56,270 nucleotides of DNA, from assembly GCA_000467715.1 (NCBI GenBank), contig AJFK01000747.1, positions 1-56,270 on the forward strand. Reading direction: 5' to 3'. The notes under the pieces are model-generated. The model was given only the letters and a program-made list of their open reading frames with translations. It made no database searches and was not told where the DNA came from. Below, one piece after another: positions 40,744 to 53,328 of this stretch. Source of the DNA: Hysterium pulicare CBS 123377 (Eukaryota > Ascomycota > Dothideomycetes > Hysteriales > Hysteriaceae). The position numbers and the translations under genes were made by a program. Within the stretch, counting starts at the first letter, position 1; the number at the start of each line of letters is the position of its first letter.

Positions 40744-42860
40744 AGGAGAAGGCGGGGATGGGCTCCTTCCCTAGTTCTTATCACAGTGTGGAGAGCCATT
40801 ACATACGATGCCAGCCATGTTGGCGGGATTCTACGAGTGGGTTGATGAACCGTGGGGAGTCCTCATGCCTTGAACTGCTCAGGGGAGTGGGTTCGCGCTG
40901 AGGAGATGATACCGCGAGGGGTTAATATCATATTAGTGGTGCTGGGAGGAGTGGTGATGCAAGTGTGAGCCGCATCGCCAAGCGTTACCACGGAATTTCT
41001 TACACTGGCTCTCCACGATGCCGAAAAGCCTCAAGTTCCTCTTTTCTGCCTTTCCTTCACAATATGAGTTGTTCTCGAAAAGATAAGAGGGGGACGACAC
41101 ATGCTGCTCCAGTATCGTGAGATAAGTACGAATGCTATCAGCTTGGTCCGACAAAGAATGCTGAGCGCCTTGCTCTCATGATGCTACACTTACTAAGTCA
41201 AACCACCGTTTTTCAAATGCTCTCATCGAAGCAGGTTTCTAGTGGAACCTAATACCAGAAATTTGAGCTATTTATCGTTAAGCTCTAGGGCGACATCGCG
41301 ACATCGCCCCAAGCTCTTGTTTCAAGCGCACCCAAGCTGATTCATACTTACCACGCTACAGCTTGTCATCGCCATGGCGGCATCCTACCAGCTCTATGGC
41401 ATATAGCAGAAACGTTGCTTCTTCCTACTCAACTAGTTATCTTCAGCCGCATAGGCAGATCTTGCCATCATTCCAGTCTTGTTTCTTCGGAGTCCACTTA
41501 TTCTCCCAAACGCACACAAACCGGTACAAAATGCTATAGCTGCACAGCATTGCGATAGACCCGGGCGCATCCCTTGGTTTGACATCCCTTGGTCTGAATC
41601 AAAGTGGGCCCATGAAGGTGCCTGGATGCGTTGTTAGTTTTGCGACTCTGGAATATCGCTCCGAAATTTACGTAAATCCTATTGGAACCTACAAATTCCC
41701 AGAGGCGATTATTAAGCGTTTCGTATAACCGACGGTACCTACTGACAACCTGTAGACCCATAGGAAGCGCGTACCTCCACCAAAGATGCCAAGATGCAGA
41801 ACCGGAATAGTAAACCACACTTTGGATTCCCCAGTCTCATTGCCGGATTGTCTGGCTGGGAATTTTGAGAGCTCCATCGTGGTGGACAGTATCAACGATT
41901 ATAGTCTTTTTCGATCCCTCAAATTCCTGCGGGGTTTGGTCGGAATTCGATCGTCCGGATTGTGATATACCGGGATTGGAGATCAGGATTCTCGGAACAC
42001 GACAAGAGCATACGAAATTGGAGAGGTGTGCGTTGTTCGGACTAGTTAAACCACAAAGAGCTCGGATAGAATAATTTGAATATAGATGCTCGGTCGCTTC
42101 TGGGCTGTTACCCAGCCTGTAGCATGAGAAGCGAAAGACGCTGGCAAGCAACTTGTCGCTTGCTGAACCCTCTCATACAGACTAGGAATAACAAGAGGAG
42201 TAGCATTGAGATAGCTAGCTAAAAAGCCAAAATGTCTAGGTAGCAGAATCAGGAAAAATGCCCTGGAAAAGGTAGAGTATTCTTGGAATGGTATTGACAC
42301 GCACGGAATGACTCGATCGATATACTTATCCCTATCAATATTTAGTAATGAGATCTCAACTAGCCAGTAAATTGTGCATCCATCTTCTCGAGGAAAGGCT
42401 TCCGGTATGCATTCGAGACATAGAAAACGCCTCAAGTCCAGTCACCACACCACGGTGTCCTGCAAGTGCCTACAGTCCTCAAAATCGATTTGAATGAGGC
42501 AAGTCACACATAGACCAACAAACACTAGTTCTCCCATTTCTCGCGTTATCATCCAGCGTTCAATTTACGAGGGAGGTCCTTTTATTATACGCCTTGCTCT
42601 GTAATTTTGTTCTGCTGAGTTCCGAAGACATCCAGCAGGTTCGATCTTTATCCGATCCTGCTGCATTATACTAGTATATCCTTGAAAGTGATTCATCCCT
42701 TATACTGTCCATATAGGTGTGCGCGTCGTTCTTCGTTATGTTCTGTGATGCTCGCAGACGGCTCGTAGGTATCGTAGGAGGACCGGTGGCATCGGAATCG
42801 GTGCTACTGCTTAAAGCCATTTAGCTGCTTTAGGTATTGGACAGGTAGTGTCGATTGAAG
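40744..42860. other. Long intergenic stretch without a supported gene
   Basis: The left end holds the promoter of the 786-residue gene. Minus frames at 41534-41895 and 41837-42435 overlap one another in different frames and carry no ATG-led, spliced or domain-bearing product. No repeat or RNA fold noticed. Confidence 0.35.
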
Positions 42861-45800
42861 AGTGCTAGGCTGGCCTTTCTGGTGTCCAAAGGAGGATGTT
42901 GGAGAGGAAAGGAATCAACGGCAGCTGAGACTCGCTGAGATGGAGCTTTCCTTGGCCCACGTGAGACCGCGTTTCACGACATTTTGGGGCGCCCTGAATC
43001 GGCCCTTTGTCTGCCCACCATTGCACTTCTCTCATCCTTCATCCTTCATCGCAATTGCAAGTTCTAAGCATTATCAGTCGTCGATGACTATGTTTCTTTC
43101 TTTTGTATCTTGTTTACTCCTGTTCACTCCTGGTTACTCCGGCAGCCCCTTACATATCCAGCAGTCTTCTTGGGGTTGCTAGGACTATTACCTCTACACC
43201 CTCATCTCAGCATCAATACTTCACTTGTCCATCCTGTCACCTCCTGACCCTCGGAATGCACTCTTCGGAATATCCACTTTGGAATCAAAGACACTGATGA
43301 TAACCTAGAGGCGCCTGCCTCGATCCACCTGCCTACGCCGCGGCCTCGGTTGGTTCCATCGCCGCTGAGATCCCATCGCCAAAGCATCGATGCTCTAGCC
43401 CACTACGCCGTAGGTCCAGCTTCTGGACTCTACGCCGAACACCTCTGTCCGGTGGAAATCTCCTTCACAAACGTCCGTCTTCGCGTTTCGAACTCGTCGC
43501 CTTTTCGCCTCTGGATCTCGAAGCACGATGGACATATTGTTCTTCGCCGCTTAAACCAGATCGCGTATGAGATGGTGCAGAATATCGTTGGGCAGGAGAT
43601 GTGCGCACCGGCTTTGGATGAACAGGCCAGAGATGCTTGGTTGGACTTCACAGGACTGGCCGGGAGGTTGTTGGGGCCCTATGTCCTGCACCTGGCGAGG
43701 CTACGTGAAAGCGGTTTTCAATCAAGATTTTTACCAACAAGATAACACCGTGTAGCCACAAGGATAGATGGCGGGCCTGGTGCCTACTGTAGTAAACTCA
43801 CCCTTTCCGATTCATCGCCCTTACGCTGATTTGGACAGACTCAGTGTCAATCTCTGTTGGGTTCGCCTGCATCCTGTCGCTTCTAGCGCTTGATGAGAAA
43901 GATTTGTCTCCGGCTGGCAGTGGTAATCACCTTATAGTCACCAAATTGATGGAGGGCTCTGTCCTGTTCTCACGTAGGTCTCCCTGCTTCTCTCAGTCGA
44001 CATCTCTAGAATTGTATCTCGCGTACTAATTCACAATTAGGCTCTCCAAGGCTCTTCGTGTGCCAGCTGTTGTCCTTACAATGCTGCTGCTTACCATCCT
44101 CCTGCCTACAATCCCTCCGTTTCATATCTTACCCACTTTCCTTCTCCTTACAGCGCTGGCTTACAATGCTTTTCCATGCATCCCTGTCGCCTAGTCTTTC
44201 AAAATACTCCATCATTGGTCTTCTCCCTTCCTGCGGACGTACTCCGTCACATTTGCTCGGCTCCGTCCCCTTTTGCGACACCTCCAGTTGGTTAAGAAGA
44301 CCGAGTGAGTGAATAGTTCCTTGGAGGAGTTGGCAAACATTTACGGATGCATCCGGTCGACCCAGTTGGATTGCATCGCCCAAGCACCCACCGAAGGATA
44401 TCCAGATGCTGCTAGGACCGAATGCGAGGGTTGCTGGTAAAGATGATGGAGAATAGCTGCAAGTGCCCAGTCCGAGCCGGGAGGAGATCCGCCGTCAGAG
44501 GGGATATTCGCTCATCCAGGCTGTGGAGCGTGGTATAGTGAGGAGGGGAAGTGACATGAGCAGGAGTTTCCATTTCATGTCGCCGGAGGATGGGCACCAG
44601 TTCAACAGACTGATTTCAAGGTGGCAGGCTGTCGAGAAGAAAACTCCAGGGGATACTTGGCGAAGATACTTCATCCTTTCGGTGAGATTTGAGGCGCTTT
44701 CGTATGCACACTTACTACATAGCTCTTCAAATGCTATATATTCTATCTATATTCATCTTCACTCCATTAGACGCATTGGTGCAACTAGCATTTTCACTTC
44801 GTGTACGATACACCAAGACGGCCTGTAGATGGCTGTAGGCTCACTTTTCTCCTAGAACAAATACTGACAAGTCTTGAGCAGGGCGAGTTGACGACCGCGA
44901 CATCTGACTCGATTCCATTGTCGCTCTGGGCCCAGTTCAGCATGCGAGTTTGTTCTTGCGTCTGTGATAGCCAAACACATTTTCCATACTACTTTGATCA
45001 TTGCTCACCAATTGTAGATCCCGTATCTAGCGCTTTCGATGGAAGACTTTCAATCTGTCAACTTCACCCGATATTTCGTCTTCCTTCCGTTCTTTTAGCT
45101 ATGGCGTTGTTGGCTTGTCTCCTCATCCAATTCGTGGGATCATATGTGCACTGCACCGGCGATATAACCTTGCTTGGACGAATTCTCTTATCTTGTAGCA
45201 GCATAACCGGAAAGAATCTATGGCATGCATCATCATCAACACGTCGATTCTAAATTTAACCCCGGAACTTGCCAAAGCTTGTCGCCCCAGTTGTAATTCT
45301 CAGTGGGCTCGATCGCGAATGGGCGTCTCATACTCTTCCTTCTTCCAGCGTACATGGCTCCCAAGTTTTGACTGATACCGTACGCTTGATTTACTATCTT
45401 TATCAAAGACCAGTAGCCATCCATTTCTTTGGCCCGCGCTTTTAAGAACCGGTAGTCGTGGGTCAACAACCTCGACCCAGATTGTTGACCAGCCCAGATC
45501 TGGTGTTACCTAAATTTGCCGACAGACCTATCGAAAGAAAGGAGAGTGTACAAGTCAAGATAATACCTGCACAGCCTCTAAGCACTCTCTTCCAATGTCC
45601 TCACCTTCGCGCTTTATTCGGCACGGGATCCATTCTTACCGATGCCGTACGCTTGGTGCGCTATTCCTCTCCATTCTTATTAACTGTTTTTCAGAACCGG
45701 TACCCGAGGACGTTTTACCGCATCGAATAGCCATGGAATCTTCAAGCATCGTGTCGACACAATCGCCGGCAAGCTGGGACGAGGTCCGATGCGGATATGC

Positions 45801-45870
45801 TCCTGCGAACCTTGAGCGAGTTCATGAGCAAGCGTGGTTTCTCGAACACTGTTGAATGAAGACTGAGCTG
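42861..45870 (+). other. Region of plus-strand gene fragments, unidentified
   Basis: Several pieces look like coding relics or exons that I cannot join. A 32-residue frame at about 43084 has a signal-peptide-like start (MTMFLSFVSCLLLFTPGYSG). At 43281-43745 a longer frame without its own ATG contains GIKDTDDNLEAPASIHLPTP and then NQIAYEMVQNIVGQEMCAPA. At about 44460-44682 a frame ending at a GTGAGA donor contains REEIRRQRGYSLIQAVERGI and RLISRWQAVEKKTPGDTWRR. At 45595-45855 an ATG-led frame of 86 residues starts MSSPSRFIRHGIHSYRC. No domain is recognisable. The order could represent one decayed or heavily spliced gene. Confidence 0.3.
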
Positions 45871-45882
45871 ATTCTGTTACAG

Positions 45883-46203
45883 TTAGATGAGCTTCGGCAT
45901 ACGCTTCCGCATATGCTGAGCGAGAACACCCTTTTCAGAATAGAGAAACGATAACCAAATGCGCACCGTGTTCGCAGCATACCTGTACACGTTCGCGTCC
46001 ATACCTGCCACCTCCGGCCATGCCCTCTGTGATTCTAGGCATTTGCATGCATGGGAGACGCATCTTGACTTGGATGCGGGTTTTCTGCTGGATGATACTA
46101 CAGGCGTATGTTTAAGATCCAATGAAGAAGATGCATAAAGTTGTGGCTGCGGGTACGGTGATTGTTGTTCAAGATGTACAGGAGAGCTTTCCATGGAGCA
46201 CAT
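45883..46203 (-). CDS. Possible small protein (106 aa)
   Basis: ATG-led single frame beginning MCSMESSPVHLEQQSPYPQP. A Ser/Pro/Gln-rich first half is followed by SRCVSHACKCLESQRAWPEV and a more hydrophobic, basic end (RIWLSFLYSEKGVLAQHMRK). No domain or signal peptide. The plus strand has no competing frame. It may be a lineage-specific protein or chance. Confidence 0.3.
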   Translation of the reverse strand: MCSMESSPVHLEQQSPYPQPQLYASSSLDLKHTPVVSSSRKPASKSRCVSHACKCLESQRAWPEVAGMDANVYRYAANTVRIWLSFLYSEKGVLAQHMRKRMPKLI

Positions 46204-46428
46204 ATCACGTGATTCTCAAGGTGTTAGCCGACTCTGAAGGTCAACGAAGAAGCCGGATGGGGCCCTGAGCTGCTGTCTGGAAAGGGATGGCAACGAATGT
46301 GAGCTCCCTGTCATAAATGAGGCTCATTAACACCTCGCATCTTGGTTGAGAATGAACGAGAAAGAGGATCGTAGAAATTCAAGTCTGATAAGACTAAGAA
46401 AAGGAAATATGAGACAACCCCAGCAATG

Positions 46429-47172
46429 TTACCCTTTAAGCATATTGAGTGCTGCCAGAACTTCCTCATCAGGATAACAACCTTCCATGATAGAGGAACT
46501 TTTCGCCAGGCTTTCAAGTCGCTCCATCGATTCCTCCAACACAACCTTGCACTGATCGAACACGTCGTTCATGTGGGTCCGTCCCTCCATAGCTTCCGTT
46601 GTGGAACGCCAACCCGCTTCTGCAAACCCATCAAAATCCTCCTGCTTCTCACGATCGAGCTGGATTACGATCTCCGTATAATCGGCTTTGTATGCGGCCT
46701 CAAAAACATCCCATGCTTGATCTAACAATTTCTCTGTAGTCAAGTACTCTTTCTGAAAGGGACCGAGGCCGAGGCAATGCAATACCAGCATCATGGAACT
46801 GCCATCCAACGTAGTGCAAGCGCATGTCATTAATCTCGCCAAGTCGCCCGCAACCTTCTTGTAGCGGCACGCCAGTCCCTTGTACCACTTGACCCATTGG
46901 ATTTTTTTTTTGAGCAGCGGCTTGAGGCTGGCGCGCACTCTGCATCGTTGCGCTTGCCTGCATTTGGAGCAAAATGAATCGTGGTATTTTACCGGTCTAT
47001 CGGCGACGTCTTGTAGGGCCCGGCATGGCGTTCGGGGACACACGGAGCTTCGAGTACCTAGGAGGTCGGTTTTGGAAGTGTGCGTTACGCGGAACTCGAA
47101 GAATTCGCATAAATCCAAAATCTTGTACTCGGAGTGACTGCATTCGAAAATATTTTCCTCGATTCGACACAT
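46429..47172 (-). CDS. Cys-containing uncharacterised protein (247 aa)
   Basis: A single exon from an ATG at 47172. The N-terminal third carries spaced Cys/His pairs: MCRIEENIFECSHSEYKILD, then SVCPRTPCRALQDV and HDSFCSKCRQAQRCRVR. Such pairs could bind zinc, and this N-terminal layout is common in fungal proteins of unknown role. A basic patch (KPLLKKKIQWVKWYKGLACR) follows, then a helical region with LLDQAWDVFEAAYKADYTEI, and an acidic C-terminal part (MEGRTHMNDVFDQCKVVLEE). No signal peptide. I do not recognise a family by name. Confidence 0.7.
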   Translation of the reverse strand: MCRIEENIFECSHSEYKILDLCEFFEFRVTHTSKTDLLGTRSSVCPRTPCRALQDVADRPVKYHDSFCSKCRQAQRCRVRASLKPLLKKKIQWVKWYKGLACRYKKVAGDLARLMTCACTTLDGSSMMLVLHCLGLGPFQKEYLTTEKLLDQAWDVFEAAYKADYTEIVIQLDREKQEDFDGFAEAGWRSTTEAMEGRTHMNDVFDQCKVVLEESMERLESLAKSSSIMEGCYPDEEVLAALNMLKG

Positions 47173-49040
47173 GATGTTCAGATAGTCGTTGGTGGAAGGG
47201 TTTTGGGTTGGGGTCGTGGTTCGGGTTGATAGGGGTGGGATGAGAACAATCGAGCTGAGATCACAAGAAATTCCTGCGAGCGTGGAAATGGTTGATGAAG
47301 ATGGCTGATGGATCGTGGCCGGTACTGACTTAATATATTGCCTGCTGCCTGCTGCCTGCGCAAAACTTTTTCTTCGACAGAATTATTTGGGTTTGGTCTA
47401 TCCCTAATTGGGTAATAGACGATATCTGAACCATGGTGATGATGACCAACTGAGTCACATCAACCCCACTCCCATGGATATGATAGATATGTTTTATTCC
47501 ATTTACTGGATGTTCGTGACGTTTTCTTGCACCTAGCAGACAATGGCAGCTTAGCGGCGAAGAAATAGATTCCGAACTTTGGGAATAGAAATGATGATTC
47601 ACCTGGGATAGTAGGCTCAGGACTGGCCAGCGTCGACCCCTTGTTCTCGAAAGTCTTGCTACTCAGGGCTTCAATGGACGGGTTGGACAGACACTCAAAC
47701 CGAGTTCTGGAAAGGGACGTCAACGTAGGTTTGTCCTTCAGCACGGACACAGTGAGTTCTAAGTTGAGAATTCTGAATAACGGTAGTAGGGGATATATTC
47801 CTGTGTTTCTTACTCAGGAGGTATTGAAACAAGAAACACTACTCCTTCAGCTGTTTGAAAGCCTCGAGAACACCCTCACCCAGCGTTTAATCCTCCTTCG
47901 TCTTCGCACCTTCGTCTTCGCAGCTTTCACTAAGCCCTCAAGTCCCCTGTTGGCGCTCTGGTAGGACAGCATGTGGGCTCATAGAGGTGGGCGCGGCGTA
48001 AGGGTTGGTTTTAAGACCTTGAGGGTTCGCTTTGCGACTTGCAGGAGGCTGTTCTAGGTAGATACACTGCTCGTACATTGCTAGGAGCTCGTAATCCCAG
48101 TGTCCGCAAACGTCGAAGACTATGAGCTGGAACTGGCACACGCTGTCTCTTAACACCTCCGAAGTATGGAATTGAGCGTCCGAGGTGTGGTTTGGGAGGG
48201 GCAAGAGATCGACCGATATGCGACTGAAGGGGTGAACAAATTTCTTGTCCGCAACAAGGATGAGTTGAGGAGCGTATTCACACGTTATATACGGATCTTT
48301 CAGATGGACCTCGATGGACGCCGATGGAATGGAGACCAAATATCGGTTCGAGAGTCACACTTGACCCTTAGATCTTGTGAATCTGGAGCTTCACAGGTTG
48401 TTCGCGTCGATCAGATACATACGTAGTAGTCTGAAAAGCCTATATATTGTCAAAATATGAAACTGGCGAGACAGAATAGTTCTTACCTGGCAGAAACAGC
48501 CAGCTATATACACTGGCTTAGCAAACACTAAATGGTCAAGTAGAAGCCAGCCCTCGCGGCGACAAGTGCTACGCGGCAAGGCAATCAGTAGATATGCAGG
48601 ATTGGCTTACCAATGGGTCTAACAGTACGGGAAAACGGGGGTTATAGTTCCACCCGTATCGAATTCAAAATGCGTGGTGGTATACTAATTTCGTTCGTGA
48701 TAAAGCAGGGACATAGCACAAGCCTCGTATGAAGACCCCGAATAGAGCCGAGAGTCCACGTTCGGGCTGTCCTCTACAATCCATTAGTGAAAGCCGCGAA
48801 AAGATGCCAAGAACACAAAAAGGTACCAGACAGTCTCAACTTCACCTCCGTCCGTTCACTGCTCCAAGTACGCGTTTCAACCCTCGAATTTGATCTACCA
48901 CACCACACGATCCACCATCCACGCGTCACTAAGCACCATCATCAAGAATCCAATCAAAGACCTGCTCAAAGCATCAAACCATCCACATCAAGCAAAAAAG
49001 CTCCACCAAATCCATCCACATCCATACACATCAGCCAACA
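47173..49040. other. Long intergenic stretch with ambiguous frames on both strands
   Basis: At 47460-47750 and 47938-48339 the minus strand has protein-like stretches (PTLTSLSRTRFECLSNPSIE; QLIVFDVCGHWDYELLAMYE), and at 48166-48426 the plus strand has an ATG-led 86-residue frame (MELSVRGVVWEGQEIDRYAT) over the same bases. I cannot tell which strand, if any, is coding. The last 150 bases are the C/A-rich leader of the RING gene. Confidence 0.3.
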
Positions 49041-49403
49041 ATGTCCAGTCCAGCTCCAGAACAGCCGCCAACAGGCCATCTCATCTCTCTCTCCGAGCTC
49101 CAATACGAGGACCGCACCTGCGCCATCTGCCAAGACCTAATGACGCGTAAATCGTCCGCTCATGCCCCTGTCCGTCTCTTCCCTTGCGACCACGTCCTTG
49201 GGACATGCTGCATGGAGACCTGGATCAAGGAGGAGCGCAAAGACACGTGCCCCCTGTGCCGTGGAGAGCTATATGTGGAGAAGAGGACGGAGGTTGTGGG
49301 TGGGACCGTTCACATGTCTGTGAATGAGGAGGGGGTGTTGTACATGGTGTTCACGACTGGAGGGAGGGCCGTGAGGGAGAACAGTCCGAGATGGAGCAAT
49401 TGA
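49041..49403 (+). CDS. Small RING-finger protein, probable E3 ubiquitin ligase (120 aa)
   Basis: The ATG at 49041 (ACAATGTC) opens a single exon. The RING domain covers residues 27-73: C27-x2-C30 (CAIC), a long linker, C49-D-H51 (FPCDHV), C56/C57 and C70-x2-C73 (CPLC). The spacing after His51 is atypical: VLGTCC instead of the usual V-F-C-x-x-C, so one ligand position is unclear; this variation is common in fungal mini-RING proteins. The tail has strand-like TEVVGGTVHMSVNEEGVLYM and ends RENSPRWSN. Expected role: intracellular recruitment of a ubiquitin-conjugating enzyme. Substrate unknown. Confidence 0.85.
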   Translation: MSSPAPEQPPTGHLISLSELQYEDRTCAICQDLMTRKSSAHAPVRLFPCDHVLGTCCMETWIKEERKDTCPLCRGELYVEKRTEVVGGTVHMSVNEEGVLYMVFTTGGRAVRENSPRWSN

Positions 49404-49908
49404 GAGAAGGGAAGGTAGATGGATGTAGTTTGAGAGGCTCAGAGAGTAGTTGAATGAAATGAGAGCATATTCTAGCCCCGTAAGACTGCCAAAAGGTTTT
49501 GAATTGCACCGGAGGAGCACCTCCCTTTGTCTGGGGGTACATAGCGCAATTGAATACGGTACGGGGGTGACATCTTGCTTTGATTCATGTCCCACAGCTC
49601 AATCGTGTTCTATAGACGGAGGACACAGAATGATGATGGATGATGATTAACGTGAATTTCGACAATATATAGAGACATGCCACGTGTGATTGGGAAAGCT
49701 AGTCAAAAAAATTCACGATTTTGACATGTGTTAGTACCTTTACGCGTTCCGCACAGCATCAAACTTGTTGGCATTTACCACGACCACAAACACAACACCA
49801 CTAGACAAAGGTTAGCGGAATCCATTATGGAACAGGGTACGTTGTTTATTACCGCCTCCACAGCCCGTTCTTGCTCTGGATCGGGCTGCTTCCTTTTCCT
49901 TGGCCAAA
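49404..49908. other. Intergenic, nothing recognised
   Basis: 3' flank of the RING gene and promoter of the next plus-strand gene. Minus frames at 49269-49595 mirror the RING gene end and are not supported. Confidence 0.4.
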
Positions 49909-50596
49909 ATGCGTCGTCCTCGGCGAGATAAATGGCCTAAAGCTGATGATTATAAAGAAAGACGTCTAGAAGGCCTACCACCAAGGAATCGAAGGGTACT
50001 TGTTCATCCAATACAAGAGGTTCCCGGAATCATGGCGAATATCCTTGTCTCAGAGCCAGAGCGCGTTTGTACGGTATCGCTGGCTTATCGAAGGACAACG
50101 ACAGTGGATAGCACTGGATTTTTCTGTTATCGACGCTCTATGTCCGCCTCCTACAAAGGCCAAAAGATCATTACGCCCACTCTCGATTTCCCGCAGGAGC
50201 TATGGTTCAAGTCGGAAGAGCTGGAGCTTGGGTTGAAGTCTGTCCGGGGTTTTCGCACGACGCTGGACCTCCTTGTTGCTGGCGGCGCTGTTCATCAAGA
50301 TATCTCTTTACCGGGGCAGACGCAGGTTCTGCTCTATTCGACTATGCTACCTGCCCAAGATGAGGAGGAGGATGTTGTTCTAGAGCCAAAAGATTCATCT
50401 GAGGTGATGGACCCATCGAAACCGAATAATTGGTATGTGCTTATCACAATTATTCGAGTTTGAGATAGCAACTCATAACAATAGGATCTCTACCAAAATA
50501 AACGATGAGTCGGAGCTCTCAAGCGTCCCAGATACCGAATCGGAGCTATCTGATCCACCCACAACGGACGAAGAGGATGCTGGGGGCATGTTCTAA
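49909..50596 (+). CDS. Unknown protein with acidic C-terminus (211 aa, two exons)
   Basis: Exons 49909-50432 and 50485-50596, with a 52-nt intron (donor GTATGTGC, acceptor AACAATAG). The join converts a frame that would stop after WYVLITIIRV into a long acidic tail (STKINDESELSSVPDTESEL then DPPTTDEEDAGGMF), which strongly supports splicing. The N-terminus is very basic (MRRPRRDKWPKADDYKERRL). The middle has beta-type stretches (KIITPTLDFPQELWFKSEEL, AGGAVHQDISLPGQTQVLLY). The basic start plus acidic end suggests a nuclear protein. No family recognised. A second frame over 49994-50236 is also open, so a frame error in the N-terminal half cannot be excluded. Confidence 0.6.
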
Positions 50597-51439
50597 GTTC
50601 TCGAAAAGCGTCGATGAAGTTTTCGCTGCGTTAGCACGTTCCTCGAATTTCCCAATAGCGCACAGTAGAACCCCGGAAGGATTAAAAGCGGAAAGTTGAC
50701 AAAAGGAAAGGCTCCGGTTTTAATGAAAGCGAGCGCGTCGCACACATATCATAAGGACTGCAAAGGAGGGCGGTATTGTTTACACGGTGTTGAAAGTCTG
50801 ATAGACAGTTCAGAGTTTTGAGGGGGTTCACGGTATGGGCACAGCAAAGATTGTAGGAGAGATGATGTCAATTGTTTCTATGTTTTGTTTCATCTCAGGA
50901 GAAATGCGGAGCCTCTCGGGAGTCCTGCGAGCTGTGGCGCGCGACCCTTGGCGATAGCGTACCCACATATCACGGCAACGCCAGAAGCCGATGAGAAGCT
51001 TGGCAGATGTTTAGGAATGAAGAACGCGATAAGCAGAAGGGAATCTTCTGTGTATTGTGATGCTCTTCTCGAGCTTCAATTGCAATAACTGCCAAAAAGT
51101 GCTCCGAAACGCGTCAGTGATACAAATCCAGCCCCTTTACATGTGACGCGGGCAATATCTGTTCTCCTGCCCATCGTTCGGGGGAGACTTCCCTGCAAAA
51201 GCCAAAAGTCTGGGCAGTTCATCCGACGAGCAAGGGAAGGAAGCAGGAACAACCTCACCTCACCTCTTGCCATCACCACGCTCTCTGATAACCTCCCGTT
51301 CGTTTCTCCATCTCTCCTACTCCATGTCTATCGTTCGCAGCATCCGCACTGCAATCACGGCCCATTCGTTGGGTTGAGGAAATTCCGACTCTCGTTCACT
51401 CCGACACCATCCGCACTCGACGACAGCCCAACACCAGCA
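50597..51439. other. Intergenic upstream of the CFEM-like gene
   Basis: No gene supported. The last 200 bases are C/T-rich with repeated CTCTC/TCTCC words, as in leaders of well-expressed fungal genes. Confidence 0.4.
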
Positions 51440-52751
51440 ATGTCCGCGGATCCAACGTGGAAGCGACTTCCACTGTCTCTGAAGATGTTCTTGCTACTGC
51501 TGGTCGCCATCTTCGCTACAGCTGCATCCGCCCAGACCGTCATTGACTACTCCAAACTCCCTCAGTGTGCTCACTCCTGTACTATTCTTCAGCAAGCCGA
51601 GACGGGTTGCGTCCCGCCCGCTGCCCCAGTCACGAGCCAAGCGATCTATCAATCTTGCGTTTGTCAGAGTGCGCTCCTCACTACCTTGAAAAGTTCCGGC
51701 GCTCTCTGTCAGCAAACTGGCTGCTCTGCAGGCGACGCGAGCACCATCTCTCAGTACTACATCAGTCTCTGCAATGGACCAGTCGTTGAGCCAACAGCCA
51801 CAACGAGCCTTTCTTCAACCACTACAGGTACCAGCACAGCTACAGGTACTACGACTGCAGGTGCGAGCACGGGAAGCAAGGCAAAGAGTAGTTCGGCCAA
51901 CAAATCCTGGTCAGTTCACATACAATTTTCAATCAATCGGTCAATCAATCACTAACACAGATCACAGGTTCGCCAACCACTGGAGATGGATCGTAATGGT
52001 AATTGTGATCTTCGTCGCTATCGTTGTAATCTGGGTCGCCGGCATATGTATTCGTCGCCGATATCACCGCAAACGCGAAGCCCAACGCGCGAACATGGCT
52101 GCAGCAGATGCCTATCGTGTCGATGGCAATAACTCTACCGGTGGTCCACTACACAGAGGCAAACCACCCGGGCCTGTTACACCACCTCCTCCCATGACAA
52201 TGTCCGGCGGACGCAGCGGATATGGCGGAATCGATGGCAACGATAGCGGCATAGCTCCACCCCGTCGTCCACGCAAACCACGTCGCCGAAGCACACTACA
52301 AAGCATCGCTGGGAAGAACGACAGTCACACTAGCATCGGACAGCCTGTTGTTTGGGGCCCACATCAGCATCAAGCTCATGGCCGTGATGGTATGATGACT
52401 GGCAATACGCCGGAAGCGACTGTGCCTCCGTCACCCACACTCCCCGGCCCTCCGAACCCCGTCTTCATGAATGACCGCGCTATGCGCTCTGAGCCACGCT
52501 TTACCAATTACAGCCATAAGCCTAAGTCTCCCATCGTCCAGACCACATCCTCTCCCCCTGTGAGCCCTATCGAGGAGATGCCGCGTCCTGGAACTGCACC
52601 CAACCCTGAGCGTCGTGTCGCCAGTCCATTCAACGGTACTAAGCCAAAAAACTCTCTGGCTGGGACTAGTGAGGAGGTAGAAGAAGGTGGGGTGAGTCGT
52701 AAGACTAGCAAGAAGCTGTCCAAGAGGATGGCTAAAGCTGCTGAAATCTAA
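51440..52751 (+). CDS. CFEM-like single-pass membrane protein (417 aa)
   Basis: Two exons (51440-51909 and 51968-52751) with a 58-nt intron (donor GTCAGT, branch CTAAC, acceptor CACAG). A signal peptide lies at about residues 12-31 (LSLKMFLLLLVAIFATAASA); Met16 is an alternative start. The extracellular part has eight Cys (43, 47, 57, 73, 75, 90, 95, 111) with CAHSC and CVC, the count and order of fungal CFEM-type domains. A Ser/Thr-rich stalk follows (about 117-156), likely O-glycosylated, then one membrane helix (about 165-186, WIVMVIVIFVAIVVIWVAGI), a basic stop-transfer IRRRYHRKR, and a long Pro/Ser/Arg-rich cytoplasmic tail ending KKLSKRMAKAAEI. Likely a surface sensor or wall-linked receptor; CFEM proteins can also bind haem or act in adhesion. 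Confidence 0.85.
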
Positions 52752-53328
52752 GCCTATGTGATTCAATGGGGTTTCGTCAGCCTGCTGGTGGTCCTATGGA
52801 AAAAGGCTTAATATTTTCTTATGTGTATGATACCAGAACAGGGATAAGTGGCGCTTATGTGTATTTAATGAATGATGCTGGCGACCTATACTAATATCAA
52901 ATCAACTATGCCAAGAATAGTTTACTTCTGCATTTTAGTGTGTTGATTTAGGACTATTTAAGGAACTCATGAGCTTGATATACGGAGGTCCAGGGATGGT
53001 GCATGAAACGAACGGGCTTTGGGAAATGGTGTAAGTACAGTTCGCATCTCTCAGACTAATAGAAGCTTTCTAGAATGTCAACCCTTGCTTCTATACCTGT
53101 GGAATTTTCATATGATCACCTCTATTGAATTCATATCTTGCTGGCGTTTCCCCGTGCGATCCCGGATACGTTCGCTACCCATACGCCTTCTGGGCTTCTC
53201 GTCTACGTAGTTAGATCGGTCTCTGCTAAGCTCCTCAAATCCAGTTCCCTTCTTGGGGCCCTACATCAGTATTTCGATATATGTGGAGTTCTTTTGGAGC
53301 ATCAGGACTTTCACGGTGCCTTGGATGA
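52752..53328. other. Intergenic, nothing recognised
   Basis: 3' flank of the CFEM-like gene. No supported frame, repeat or RNA fold. Confidence 0.4.
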
